This document shows, in pieces, positions 1 through 12,059 of a stretch of DNA of 64,000 nucleotides. The stretch covers positions 107,925,677 to 107,989,676 of the forward strand of contig NC_134542.1 in the NCBI RefSeq assembly GCF_050624435.1. Direction: 5' to 3'. Each line of letters opens with the position of its first letter. The stretch's first letter is position 1. The translations under genes were made by a program, and so were the position numbers. Below the pieces are notes generated by a model, which did not search any database, had not been told where the DNA came from, and worked only from the letters and a program-made list of their open reading frames with translations. Origin of the DNA: Tenrec ecaudatus. Its lineage: Eukaryota > Chordata > Mammalia > Afrosoricida > Tenrecidae.

Positions 1-1440
1 ACCAAGGTGGTCCAGATAGCAGCGTCCAATCAAAACATGATTCTTAAAGAAGATCTGCTGGGCCAGGTAACTCAAGACAAAGAGATCAGCTCAGGATATG
101 CTGGTGATTGATTCGAATTCTAATGGATAATCTTGATGGAGTCCTGGGAAGAACACAACGTTATCATGGTGCCTTAATAGGCGGTTATAAGAAAATGGAA
201 AACTGCATTGGTGATTAAAAACACACAAGTCAGGCAAGTTGTGCTGAGTAATAATTTTCCATCAAGGCAATGTAGCTGCTTATTCTTCATGAGTTAGCAT
301 ATCTGACTGTCTGTAGAAAACCATTTTCTATCCACCCTATAGCCATTATCTGACTCTTTAGACATTTTTAGTCCCCAAATGCAGAGGGAATTGAAAATAA
401 ACTTGATTTCAGTCTCTTGAAGATGTCCAAACTTCTTCGATGGGATATGTATTGAAGAGCCAGGAGTTTTCAAGGAAGGGTTAGAGATGAAAACTTTGTC
501 TTCAGAGATTTATAAGCCTAAATGGGAAATACGTAAACAAGCAATAGAGTCACAGTTTAGTATTTTGTTTAATAAAAGCTTTTCTGATTGTGTAGCAATT
601 TTTTTCTTATTCTTGTACATGGTATTAAAAAAGGGATTTGCTAACTTGGCTAAGAATAAAAACAGAGACACCAACTTCAAGATTATTTTATATAAAATAT
701 AAGAATCACGAATCTGTTTTATCATTTATGTACATATATTATCAAATAAGTGATAAAACATGAGAGGCTAAGGAGTTAATTAAATCTAAACCATTATGCT
801 GTGTGAAGTTAGCCAGTCACAAAAATATACATATTGTATGAATCCATTACTCTATAGTCATCTTCTAATCCAGTCTCCCAAAGAACGAGGTACCTCCATG
901 AACCATATGTCACCCCCTCGTATGCATATCTTAAAAATCACTTTAACAGAGGGGCACTCACCTTCACTAGCTTTGGTTGTACAAGATATGGGAGAGTAAG
1001 ACCTATCAGTTGCTACCAAGCACATTTGTGCTGAAGTCATCCCAAGTCATCTGACACTCCTAGCAGAGTGATAGACCTTCCTGGAAATTCCGGTCATGAC
1101 TGGGCATGCAGGACTTTGAGAAGGTGTTTATCTTTCCATTGGCAGGAACACGGAGAGTAAGAAATCCCACTGGGTGGGAAATGCTCAACACTACGTACAT
1201 CGAACTGGGAGACTATTTCTAGCCTTACATTTCCCATTGGCCACTTCTGACTTAGTTTCTGTGCCGCCCTGGTGACCCAGGCCATGTGCCGTAGACTGCT
1301 GGGATTTTAGACTCTGTTCTTTTGAGGCACACACCATTTCATAGGCCATGCCAGAAGGAATCAATGTGGAAACTCCACTAAGTGAACTGAGCCCTGTATC
1401 AAACTCCCCTGTCGCCCTTGGATTTAAAGTTAACCTTCCT
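1..1440. other. Unassigned non-coding DNA
   Basis: No repeat family or gene was recognised with confidence. The first ~280 bases have a faintly coding-like look on the plus strand, but every frame is broken by stops within a few tens of codons and no splice-site pattern supports an exon. The short open frames here have no recognisable protein features. Confidence 0.4.
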
Positions 1441-1444
1441 AATG

Positions 1445-1476
1445 TAAAAACAAACAAACAAACAAACAAAAAAACA
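1445..1476. repeat. (AAAC)n simple repeat
   Basis: Tandem AAAC units form an A-rich tract. It could be the degraded tail of a retroposon, but no body is recognisable on either side. Confidence 0.8.
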
Positions 1477-1926
1477 AATGACTACTATCCCAAGGTTATA
1501 GAAATGGCAGTCGTTGGACTTGTATCTATTGCTTGAAGGCACCCAATGAACTACCCAGTACTGTCATTTACTTATTGGTTCCATGTTCTCCTTGCATATG
1601 ATGACATGCATTAATCTGGCAGGCAGGATTCTGCCATTGTGAATGAATATTATTGAAAACTTGTTCCCCTATCACCAACCCCCATGATCTGCGTAAGTAG
1701 TGTCTAGGCACTTGAGTCTAATCTGTATGTCAACAGCTCGTGTGTTTTGGTTCACAGCTGGCCTTTATTTGCATAATTTTCTTTTCTCAATGTGTTTAGA
1801 ATTCCATACTATTGGTTAATTTAATGGCACTATCAATAGAATTACCTTATGTCCCAGGGAATGATTGATAATGTTCTCTAACATAAAATGACAATGATGT
1901 CTTTAAAGTAAACCATAAGTGTTTGG

Positions 1927-2330
1927 GTGGATTTTGATCTAACACCCAATTCTAGTCCCAATATAACAAAAATAAGTCCTCATGAGATGACCCTGTTTGA
2001 TGCTGGCCCTCATGAAGAGATCACTCTTGATACCGGGGCTATGACAAAGTGCGACAACAATGAAACTAGGTGGCATCCAGCTATCAGAAAGTATAGAATC
2101 CGGTGTCTTACAGGCTTGTCTTCAAACTAGCAGCCCTCTGAATGAGGCATCAATTAATTCCACATGGAAGAAGCAGAGTATCCTGTGTGATACCAGGATT
2201 ATAAAAAATAAAAATCCAAATCTGTAGAAGGGAATGGTATCAGAGCTTAAATGGGGAGTGCCTGGTTTGCAGAAAGCTATGGATGACAGTGGAAGGCCAA
2301 AATCCAATTGCAAGGTCCCCACCTGCCTCT
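1927..2330 (+). repeat. Probable afrotherian L1 3' UTR piece
   Basis: The text resembles the upstream part of the long 3' untranslated region of afrotherian L1 elements, whose 3' terminal part is seen clearly at 52265-52890 and, reversed, at 33837-34412. The resemblance to that region is from memory. The copy lacks the terminal AATAAA-like end and is therefore an internal or 3'-deleted fragment. The open frame across it has no recognisable protein features. Confidence 0.45.
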
Positions 2331-2414
2331 CGTTAAACTCTTCTGATTGTAGTAAATGACCTTATAGACAGAGAACTTTGTAAAGTTCATTATGGCCTAT
2401 GATGCTAGGTCACA

Positions 2415-2515
2415 TTAGGTAATCTGCTACCCAAGACCTCTTTAGAGTATAGAAAGGCAAGGATGTTACTGTGAACACCTAACCCAATCATGGTATTGTC
2501 AATGGCTTCATGTGC
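2415..2515 (+). mobile_element. RTE (BovB-like) LINE fragment
   Basis: About 100 bases match the part of RTE ORF2 downstream of the reverse transcriptase. The same segment recurs near 4030, 8190, 30860 and 56460. It is isolated and strongly decayed. Confidence 0.7.
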
Positions 2516-2599
2516 TTTGTTTTGTTCCTCAGCTCATGTTAGTCTCATTTTCCCCTTTTCTGTCTTCATTCCAATAAACTGAGTACTTAGAGATTTCAA

Positions 2600-3830
2600 T
2601 TTTGTCTTCTCTATTTTCTTATTACCTATATACCTTTATTTTATCTTTTTGGAGGCTGATCTTGTGTTTACAGTAAGTTTATAAGCGTTTACTTAAATTT
2701 TCCTGTTTAGCTATACTCTAAGGACCTTATAACAGCATATTTCTAACTCCCATCTCCCTGCCTCTGCACTGTTATTGTTTTATATTTTATTTTTTTTCAT
2801 ATAAATACTACTATATATTATTTTTGGATAGAAACAGGCAAATTAAATTTAAAGAGAATTAAAAAAATACTCCTATTGCATTTACTCATAGACTAGCATT
2901 TCTGGTGATCCATAAATTTTCATCTTATTTCACGTTCTCCTGACAGAAGAACATTGCAAACATATCTTGAGGCACAGGTGTTCTGGTGGTAATTTTCTCA
3001 TTTTATTTGTTCCAAGTTCTTATTTTTTTTTCATTATTGAAACCTATTTCTTTCTGGACACAGAATTCTAGGTTGCCACTGAAGCTTTACAGAGCTTTAA
3101 ATATGTTTTCCTATTATCATTTCGATTATTTTCGACAATGAATCGGCTGCCTCTTTAATCATTTCTCCTCAGTATTTCTATTTCCCACTTTGGACTACCT
3201 TTGGTGTTCTTTTTATCACTGATTGTTAGCATTTCTATTTTAATCTGACGAGGTTGGATTTTCTTCATATCGATTCTATTTTAGGTTTCTTTAGTTTATC
3301 AGATTTACCTTCTTAAATATCGAATTTCTGCTAATCTCAGCTAGTTTGTGTGCTTTTCACTAGTTTGTATATTTTATATCTCTAGAATGGGTATTTTTAT
3401 ATTATTCATATTTATTTTATTCAAATTTGTGTTTTCCTGTACTTTTCTGGTCATATTTTTTGGACAGCTGTTTGAGCAGTAAAAGATTTATAAAAAAATT
3501 TAAAATTACATTGGCTGCCTAAATGTTTGACTTGTTTATTTTGATTGATAATTATCTTGTATATAGTCACTTGGAAGCTAAAAATTCTGAATCTTCATTA
3601 TTTGTTCTTTTGGAGTTATTTTTTTTGTAATGTCACATTTTAAAAAAACTCTTAGAAGTTTGTGAAATGTAGTTCAGTTGCTTGTGATTTGTTTAACACA
3701 TTTGATGCTTGTTTTTACATTGTACTGGGTATGTCTGGAGCATTTTGACATAGTAATGTGGTACACCCTCAGAATTCTATGAAAGGCTTCCTTTATTTAT
3801 TATTTAACTCTGGTTATTGGTAATATGACT
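2600..3830 (-). mobile_element. Ancient L1M/HAL1-like remnant
   Basis: This AT-rich stretch resembles the antisense of the 3' part of old mammalian L1 elements. One example is the 'cacagaattctaggttg' text near 3060; T-rich sentences follow to about 3800. It is too diverged to place a boundary or a subfamily. Confidence 0.4.
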
Positions 3831-3834
3831 CATC

Positions 3835-4505
3835 TCCAACTATGTAGTAATATGATTGGTTCACCAGCTGTGTTTTCATCACAACTGCACCAACAGGTAA
3901 CATACTGATAAACAGAGAAAAGATTATAGCTGCTAAAGATTTCATCTTGCTTGGATCCACAATCAATGCTTATGGAAACAGCAGTCAAAATAATCAAACA
4001 ACACACAGCATTAGACAAACCTACTGTGTGAGACTTCTCTAAAGTACTGGAAAGCAAGGATGTCGCTTGGAGGACTCAGGTGCACCTGACTCAAGTCATG
4101 ACATTTCAATCACCTCATATGCACTTGGAAGTTGCATTTTGAGTAAGGAAGACAAAACGAGGGATGCATTTGAATTATGAATTCATGTATTTGAATTTCT
4201 GCCAGAAGGGGGAAAAAGAGCACGTGTTTTGGAAATTCAGGCAGAATGCTCTTTAGCAGCAAGAATGAGCAGCATTCGCTTCAAGTGGTTTGGACGTTTT
4301 ATCAGAGACCAGTCCTTGGCAGAGGCCACGATGCTTCGAAATGTAGAGGGTCAGTGAAAGAGAGGAAGACCCTCATGGATTGACACAGGAGGCCAAAATG
4401 ATGGGTTCAGACACAGTTGTGGCTCAGGACCAAGTAGGGTTCCATTCTGTTGTACGTAGGTTCCCCACGAGGCGGGACAAGTTGACAGTAGCTAACAATA
4501 ATGTA
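3835..4505 (+). mobile_element. RTE LINE, 3' part (5'-truncated)
   Basis: The copy runs from just after the reverse transcriptase core to the 3' end. Recognisable blocks in order are the 'cttggatccacaatcaa' block, the block encoding an LFKVLKSKD-like peptide, the arginine-rich block near 4340-4380 and the terminal block with 'attctgttgtacgtagg'. All frames are interrupted, so this is a dead copy. 5' truncation is normal for target-primed reverse transcription. Confidence 0.85.
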
Positions 4506-4567
4506 TGAGTTTTACAAATGGTTCATCCTAGTGCTTTTCTGGTAGTTCATTCTGAAACCTCATCTCC

Positions 4568-4750
4568 AAAAAACCCCAAACTTACTGCCATCAAGTCAAT
4601 GCTGTCTCATAGCGACCCCTGTGGGTTTCCGAGAAGATAAGCATTTCTGGGAGTAGAAAGCCTTTCTACTGCAGCGTTGACGGTTTTAAACTGTCTGCTA
4701 AGTGGGTCACGGCCTAATGCGTGAGCACTACACCATCCGTGCTCCTCCAA
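4568..4750 (-). mobile_element. AfroSINE
   Basis: A tRNA-derived afrotherian SINE in reverse orientation. The 3' module (complement of 'gactcgatggca') lies at the left. The central 'gggagtagaaagcc' block follows, and the tRNA-like head lies at the right. The copy is near full length and moderately diverged. Confidence 0.85.
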
Positions 4751-5960
4751 CCTTGCCTCACTTCCTTTAATATATTAGCAATCTAGAACTTCACCCAGAC
4801 TTGACGGCCCTTTGATGATCTCTGAACACATCCAGCGATGTAGCCCAACTCTTTCCATCATTGTGACATGAATTCAAGCTCTCTGGGCCTGCCCAAACTG
4901 AGACATCTGTTCCCTCATCAATGAGACCACCAAATTGATTTTAGATTTCCGCTGCAGCCCAGAAAGCTGCTTCTAGGGAGTAATCTGCAGTACTCTAGAC
5001 AGTCATTAGATTTATCTCATTGTTTCCCTTCAGTCTGGAATTAGCAGTCTATGCTGCCTACTGCTTGATATTTGACAAAAACAAAACAAAACCCTACCCT
5101 CCCCTTAACATTTTATTCAGTTCTCCAGTTGCTTAAGGACAGGACGTATATCCAATCCCTTTACTTCATCTTGATTCCGATTGGTAATAATTTTTACTTG
5201 ACTGGGTTTGATATTCAATATGATTTGGGTTGAGTTAGCATTTAGAATAGACTCAGAAATGCTTATTCATTGGGGAAGAGAATTCAGGGCATAATGTACC
5301 ACAATGTACAGAGCAGAGAAGAATTAAGAGTTGGAAAATAAGCTGGAAAAATATTTCATGGCGAATTTACTAGCTTGTCATGTAGCATGATTTTGGATAT
5401 TAGAAAGTGCTATTACAAAATAGACATTGTTAAGAAGCAATGTGGGCTTCAGAGAGGTTTGTCAATGTGATTACATCCCCCCCCATCCTGCCCCCAGTAG
5501 AATCATTAAACAAAGGAGTAGCTTGTCTTTTGGAACACTTTAAATAAAGGTTTGGGAGGAGGAGAATGAACAGGATCACTGAGCTGTATTAAGTTCAATA
5601 TTTTTATCATTGGCTTTTCTCACACGCGTCTATGAGTGCTTACTCCGCTCTTTTCTATTTTCACTCATTAGTCCCCAATTTGCCTGCCTTTTGGGATTGA
5701 TGCATCACTAAACATATTCTATCTCCCTACCTTCTTCGATATCCCCTGTTTAAGAGACACAGTCTTCTTAACAGAAAAAAGCACAGCTAACCACTTACTG
5801 ACTGATATAAAATTTCAATGAAAGTTTATAGTTTATGTGGTTCCATAATGAAATGTTCATAGATGCAGCCATCAAGAAAGCAAATGGCATATTGCATAGA
5901 GCAACTCTGCTATAAAAGCCCCCTTTATGTGATAAAGTACAAAGACATCATTTAAAGACT
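4750..5960. other. Unassigned DNA, possible old L1/L2 traces
   Basis: A short A-rich tract lies near 5065-5090, and the 5110-5210 text is vaguely like an old mammalian LINE 3' end. I could not assign either. No coding potential was seen. Confidence 0.35.
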
Positions 5961-5979
5961 AGAGTATGTTTGTCCTATG

Positions 5980-6405
5980 CCACGATATTTTCCATCCACT
6001 TCAAATGCTTGAGAAAGCTGGACAAGAAATTAGGAAGACTGGGGAAGAATCAGTGCCTGGGTCCAGAGCCCTACAGACTGCCATAAGAACAAACACATCT
6101 AGCTCAGAAGAAGGGCAGCCAGAATGCTCCTTGGAAGCAAGGATGATGAGGCTCCATCTCACACATGTTGGCCCTGTCATGAGGAGACACCATTACTTGG
6201 AACAGGACAATATGCTTGATAAAACAGATAGTTCATGAAGAAGAGGAGCATGCTATCTATCCAAAGTTTATGGATACAATGGCTGCAACAATGGGCTCAG
6301 CCATAACACTAGCTGTGACAGTGGCACAGGGCCCAGCAGTATTTGATTCCGTTGTCCATACAGAGTTGCTATGGGCTGGAACTCACCCCACGGGATCTGT
6401 GGTGA
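5980..6405 (+). mobile_element. RTE LINE, 3' end
   Basis: The final ~420 bases of the element are present. They include the block encoding a 'QPECSLEARMMRL'-like peptide, the 'caatggctgcaacaatggg' segment and the terminal 'gttgctatgggctggaac' block. Two overlapping short open frames cover it, but they are relics of the RTE ORF split by a frameshift near 6230. Confidence 0.85.
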
Positions 6406-6419
6406 AGTGAAAGCTCTTT

Positions 6420-7470
6420 AGGATCGGGACTGACTTTGCAAATTTAGCACGTGAAATGCTGATAGAGAGATCTGGTCTATTTTAGTCGTCACTCCCTGAC
6501 TCTGAGAATGAGCTCCCTCAGAAACCCGGAAAGAGAGAATTCTTAGGGTCAAGAACAAAAGCCACCTGCTGAACATGTTCGACGCCCCTGCTGGAAGTGG
6601 TGGAGGCAGTGTGCCACGCTGCTACCAGAGGCTGAGGCCAGAGAGCCACGTGACTGTGCAGAGGAAGAGCAGGAGGACTGTGAGGCAGGGCGACGGGGGC
6701 TTCCTCGCACACAGGGCAGAAGCCATGGCACCACTAGCTTAGAGGGTGAGGAACAGAAAGAGAAGGTTGGCTGTTTATGTTCTAATGTCCTTATCCTTAC
6801 TGTGTATTGATGCTGACTTGTGATAACCTATTGAATTCCCCGATCGGCTCCCATGATATAGAGTGTGGTCTGTGAGTTGTGTGTAATTATCGGACCGAGC
6901 GAGGCTAGAAGTAGAGTACCATGGAAGAACTGTGGTGTCAGAATCGGTTAACAAGGTGGCAAGAAGAGGCGTGCGTGACCTCTGCCTCTTGGCAGCAGGC
7001 ATGGGAGGTCAGATAAGGCTCCAAATCATTGACTCAGCACCTAACCACATCACCAGGTGACGAAAATGTGCCTATGTTTGCCCATATTCTAAAATAAAAA
7101 ATAATTCTTTGGTAGGACTTAAAGTCGGGTGTGCTTTTTTTAGTATTAAAAAAATCAAATGTGAGCTATCAAAGCTACTATTATTTAAAAACCATACCTG
7201 TATGACACATTCATATTCAACAAGTAGGGTTCTGGATTTTTTTCCCCAGTGAGTTGTTGTGTTCTGATTCATAGTGCCCTATGTGTAACATAAATCCATG
7301 CCTAGATTTAAGATATTTGAATTTTGAGTGATAAAAAATTAATGTTCACATTAATGCTTAAGCGACTATACATGACAGTTTTATCAGGGAAAGTAAAGAC
7401 TATTTAAAAGGTGATATTTTAATTCAGTAAGTATTGATTAGGTGTTTATTATGCTTCAGGGGCAAGACAC
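6420..7470. other. Unassigned, with a G+C-rich patch
   Basis: Bases ~6540-6730 are noticeably richer in G and C than the surroundings. The structure is suggestive of an LTR or an old mobile-element regulatory region, but I recognise no family and see no LTR termini. 7040-7470 is AT-rich and featureless. Confidence 0.3.
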
Positions 7471-7476
7471 CTAGAT

Positions 7477-7592
7477 CAGTGTTTCTCAAAGTGGGCAATA
7501 CCAATTTTGGGGGAGGGGGCACTAGAATTGTCCCGGGGGGCTGCAAAAGGAGAGATCTACACTGTAGGCCAAATAAGTCTGTGAACCTAGAT
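7477..7592. mobile_element. hAT-like miniature element
   Basis: The left end 'cagtgtttctcaaagtggg' is a classical hAT terminal inverted repeat. The right end, around 7575-7592, is a decayed complement ('gtctgtgaacctag'). The short sequence acctagat occurs just before the left end (7469-7476) and again at 7585-7592, compatible with an 8-bp target duplication, but the right boundary is ambiguous. It has no coding capacity. Confidence 0.5.
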
Positions 7593-7714
7593 CCAGATAC
7601 AAAATGATAAAAATCAATAACAACTGCAAATATTGTGGCTTGGTTTACACCTATGTCTTTCTTTTTAAAAGTCCTAAGATGCAATTGTGTATATTACAGC
7701 AGAATCTGTATACC

Positions 7715-8700
7715 CTTGAGAAGAATCAGAATTCTGGAACATGTCATTGTGCTCATGCAGAGACTGTAACATGGACCAAAGAGAACAAGGAAATACCACC
7801 TGGTTTAAAAGCAAGAACAGTGTGCGTCGGGGTTAGCCTCTCAACATACTTAATGTGGGTGCTGAGAAAATCATCAGAGAAGTGGAGTATATGAGGAGAA
7901 TGCTGCATCCCGATGCGAGTAAGTCATTAACAACCTGCAATAAGGAGGTGATACAATCTTGCTTGTTGACAGTGAGATAGATTTGAGACACTTGCTGATG
8001 AAGACAAAGTATTTCAGCTCTCAACCCTCACAGTTAGGTCAATAGGTAAATCATGATAAATGGAGAAAAGGTTAAGGTTTTCCAAAATGTCATCTTACTT
8101 GAATCCATAATCGAAGCTCCTGAAAACAGCAGTCCAGAGCTCAAAGGGCACATTCATAGCTTTGTAGAGATCTGCAGCACAAGACCTCTTTAAAGTGTTG
8201 AAATGCACGGATGTTACTTAGAGAACTGAGATGCACGTGACCCAAGCCACGGTTCTTTCCCTCATCTCATAAGCCTGTGAAATTTAGACATTACATAGGA
8301 AGACTTAAAAATAATCAGTGGATTAAGTTAGGGTCCTGGCCCAAAATATTGAAAGTCTCCCAGACTACCAAAAGAACACCCACATTTTTGTTGGAAGAAG
8401 TACAAAACTGCTCCTCAGAAGCAAGATTACTCCTTAGAAACAAGGATGGTGAGATTTTATCTCATATTTGGATGGATCTTCTGAAAACATCAGTCCCTGT
8501 AATAAGACGTCATGCTTGGTAAAGCAGAGTGGCAGTGGAAAGAGGAAGGCTTTTAATAAGCTGGATTGACACAGTGACCTCAACTATGGGCTCACACTTA
8601 ACAGCAATTGTGAGGATGATGCAGGACTGGACAGCGTTTGATTAAGTTGTATAGAGTGTGACTATGAGTCAGAACAAACCTTATTGCACCTAACAACAGT
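7715..8700 (+). mobile_element. RTE LINE, 3' third
   Basis: The copy begins in the reverse transcriptase block upstream of the YADD box. It includes the 'gtgtgcgtcggggtt' segment and runs to the natural 3' end 'gcacctaacaaca'. Deletions have removed parts of the YADD region near 7920-7990. All frames are interrupted. The downstream blocks are colinear with the copies at 30380-31375 and 56455-56965. Confidence 0.9.
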
Positions 8701-8837
8701 AAGATAAAATTTTCCATGATGGGTTAACATTATATGTGTACCTGTAAAGTTCAACTTGTAATTAAGAACCATGAGTAGGTAAAAATCCCTCTGATTTACT
8801 CTATTTACTCTCCCAGTCTATAGTCCACATTTTCAAA

Positions 8838-9005
8838 AAGCTGGAAGCTCATCAAGTCAATTCCAACTCAGCAAGCCTACACAGCTGAGTAGAATTCCCT
8901 CTGTGGGTATCCAAGCCTGTAACTCTTTGGGGGAATAGAAAGCCTCATTTTTCTACCACTGAACTGTTGGCTTTCTAGCATAACACACTATGGCATTGGT
9001 GTTCC
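8838..9005 (-). mobile_element. AfroSINE
   Basis: A reverse-orientation AfroSINE with the central 'actctttgggggaatagaaagcctcat' style block. The tRNA-like head is at the right. Confidence 0.8.
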
Positions 9006-10530
9006 TTTTTACTTTGCCTTTTTTGTTTTTTATTTAATCTTTTTGGTATTTATATAATTTTTTAAAAGAGTTCAAATTTGTGGATGGAAACTTCCTGCTG
9101 TATGGTATAGAACTGAGGGAAAAGACATAAAAATGATGGATCAAATTGCATCAGGGAGAAAATCCCACTTTGATCTTGATATGTTAGCCTAACTTTATGC
9201 TGGAAAAGTCTTTAGAAAGAGCTTTGAGTCCTTACATCATGCCAGGGTAATATATTAACCAATGAAGATGGTTTGGGATCTGCTCTGAAGGAGAAGAATT
9301 TAGGAGTAACTTCTTTCTACAGATGTGATTTGTTTCATAGTGGCTAATTGGCACTGCACATTTTTCACTGTCAAGCCCTAAAAAAAACATCTTGATAGAG
9401 CATTTCTGTAAGTGGTTTCAAAAGATTATTTATGGTTCTGTAAGGATGCCAGAGTGCTTCATTTTGAGACAATTAAAACAGAAATTTAGGCAGCTGTTAT
9501 TTGCATCTTTAGGAGGAAAATCCATTAGTACAAGGCCAGGGGATCATTTGGACCCAGAGAAGCAACCTTGAATAATAATTCTGGATCTCAGCAAATTCCA
9601 GCAAGTAGAGTCTGGGATGTCTGTTAGAACATCTTACATGTAGATAGGAATAGAAACAGAAGCTGAGAGTCTGCACACCGAGGGTGATAACATACAGACT
9701 CATACGCACATATATGACACAGAACTGAAATGAGACTCCAGAGAGAGAAACAGGAAAACTGATCAGAGAAATTAAACTTGATGACAAGATTACTGGAAAG
9801 TACAATTCATTGTAAAACAAAATAAATCACAAGAAAAGCAGATTAAAGTTTACAGGTCCACATTTTGCAGCTGGTCAGCTTGATGAATTATTTAATGTAA
9901 ATATTTAAATTATTTAATAACTTAATACAGGAAGGATAATTATTGCCTAGACAGAACTGGTCGTTCCTCTGTAAGAGGTTCAAGATCATACTAGAAAATG
10001 TGTGCATAAATTTAAATTAAGCAAGTCAGGAAGAATTATTTCATATATGCATCTTTTTTGAATTAGCGGAGTTCTTGGTCTCTGTGTTAGCAATGAACAC
10101 ACACATAACCCACATATAACATTGACATGAGGATGAAAACCACCATCTTAGACAGTCAGGGGTTCTCTGTGTCTAGTGTGGAAAGAATAGTTTGGAAAAA
10201 AGTTAATGTGGACACAGATAACATTTTCCTCCTTGCTTTGAAGTTTTCCCAGTTCTTGCCTCAGCCACTTCTTCCCATGTAATATTCTGATCAATTATTT
10301 AAACATCTACAGTATCAGGTATTATGTCATTTAATTGGAACACTAAGAGTATGTTTTCTTTCTTCAAAGACCTCCAAATGGAAGGAATGCACATAGAAAC
10401 AAAAAATTGGAATTATATTTGCTAAGGACAATGTATATAAGGTTTGGGTGCCAGCAATGCCAAACATAATCAAACCATAATCCTCCAACCCATTGCTTTA
10501 TATTTAATAAGCTCTAAGATTTCATATAAA
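9005..10530. other. Unassigned AT-rich DNA
   Basis: No recognisable repeat, exon or RNA gene was found. The 103-codon minus-strand open frame at 9509-9820 has no recognisable family signature and is probably chance. Confidence 0.4.
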
Positions 10531-10534
10531 GTAG

Positions 10535-10690
10535 TGGGGCAGCTACAAGACAGATTGACACAGTGGCTGCATTAATGGGCAAACACTTAAGAGCAACTAG
10601 GAGAATGGTACGTGAGCTGGTATTATTTCATTCTGTTGTGCATAGGCTTACTCTGAGCTGGAACCAACATGATCACAAGCTACAAGATTT
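10535..10690 (+). mobile_element. RTE LINE, extreme 3' end
   Basis: About 150 bases match the RTE terminus: 'agattgacacagtggctgc' and the 'ttcattctgttgtgcatagg' block. The element is truncated at 5'. Confidence 0.8.
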
Positions 10691-11109
10691 CAACTATAGA
10701 CTGCCTATAGTTCTTAAAGTGAAGCACACATTTATTTAAAAAATAAATTTTACAGCAACCTTGTTTTACATTATTTTTTTCTTTTATCTTTTCAGTATAT
10801 TCTCTTACAAGTCATAGTGACCGTGTACTTTGTATATAGAACACAAAGCTCTTGCATGCCCTCTCTCTTAGATGATGATTCAATTGGCACAGGCTTTTAT
10901 GTTCAAGGTCATCTTCCTTCAGAATTCTGAAGACATGTTGCTACAATAATCTTGCAGTAAATACTGCCAATTGAAATGTTTTCCATTTCTTTTCATTCCT
11001 ATAACATATCTTACTTCTGAAACTTGATTTTATTTTTCTGTTTTTTTCATTTGTTTTGGGTACTTAAAAATGTTATTAGGTAGATCTTAACACATTGTGT
11101 CTAGAAATA

Positions 11110-12042
11110 TGAGGGGTGGGGGTTAACCCCCCTGCCAAAACTGGAATTGTTCTAGGTGGAGCAGAGATTTTGTTGTACGTGTTTTCCCACTAGGTGAGCA
11201 TCAAGCAACTTGCTCTGAGTTAGTGTACCCAGTGGCATCCCCTGAGAAGCTTCTCTTGTCATAGGGAACTTTTTCATAAGAGTAATTTTGTTTGAACCTC
11301 ATTTTTTGTGATGGCCAAATTAAGAGAGCAGAGTAAAACTGTGACGTTTTGTGTCCTGTTCAGGAAAAAATGCCACAGAAACTGTTGTGATGTTTAACAC
11401 AGCTTACATGGACAGTGCTATGGGAAAGCTCAAGTGTATGCCTGGTTTTCACATTTCAAAAAGGTAAAATATCAATTGATGACAAATCTCATTCTGGATG
11501 TCCATCGACTTCCAGATAGGATGAAAATGTCGATTTGTAGTACATTTGGAGATCATTCACCAGGTAAAACTGTTTGTCTATTTAGAGGTTCAAAAAAGAT
11601 TGCGTATAAGTGTATCATCAAAAGAATAATTTTAAAAAGGCCTGATTTGTGGCAGATGGGGAACTGGTTTTGCCACCACAACAATGCACCCCCTCCTGCA
11701 ACCATCTCAGCGTGCCAGTTTGGGGCAAAAAACAGCATGTCTCTCTTGCCCCTCATACCTTACTTACCTTCCCACTCCAGGTGTCTCGTTTTGTTTCTGT
11801 GAATGAGAAGGGACATGAAAGAACAGAGATCTGACAACACAGACTATTTGAAGAAAAAACAAGGGAGGTGCTGTCTGATCTCATCCAAACAGATGAGGTT
11901 TAAGAAATGTTTCCAAGAATTGAACCACATGTATTAAGTGTAATGGAGAGTACTTTGAAGATGATAATGTTGTTTTGAAAAAAAAATTTAAATACATAGC
12001 TTTGGGAAAAATGCAAAATTTTGGGAGGGTGGTACCCCCGCG
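11110..12042 (+). mobile_element. Mariner transposon, internally deleted (copy 1)
   Basis: TA dinucleotides at 11108-11109 and 12043-12044 flank a ~930-bp element. Its termini are G/C-rich ('gaggggtggggg' and 'ggtacccccgc'). Inside are remnants of a mariner transposase: the N-terminal helix-turn-helix region near 11335-11500 and the C-terminal catalytic region near 11640-11800. Compared with copy 2 (32066-33289), about 360 bp between 'gatgaaaatgtc' and 'catttggag' is missing, removing the first catalytic Asp region. Copy 3 shares this junction. The element cannot be autonomous. Confidence 0.8.
11434..11802 (+). pseudogene. Mariner transposase remnant
   Basis: A 122-codon open frame has no complete transposase. 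It starts in the N-terminal DNA-binding part (WFSHFKK), passes over the deletion junction around codon 30, and continues into the block around the second catalytic Asp. There, the expected HHDN is HHNN, so the Asp is lost. It then reaches a degraded 'PYSPDLAPCDFF'-type block, seen here as PYLPSHSRC. A relic, not a functional gene. Confidence 0.7.
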
Positions 12043-12059
12043 TATATGTATGTACCTAA

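Noticed and set aside
1..480. Coding-like text on the plus strand at the window start
   Set aside because: All frames stop within short distances and no protein family is recognisable. Calling an exon or pseudogene would be a guess.
1250..1480. Possible SINE before the (AAAC)n tract
   Set aside because: The body shows no SINE blocks. Only the A-rich tail suggests a retroposon.
9509..9820. 103-codon minus-strand open frame
   Set aside because: No start context, no domains, and hydrophobic low-complexity composition. Expected by chance in AT-rich DNA.
10790..10930. Possible AfroSINE or RTE 3' relic ('gtcatagtgaccgtg')
   Set aside because: The resemblance is limited to about 15 bases. Not enough to annotate.
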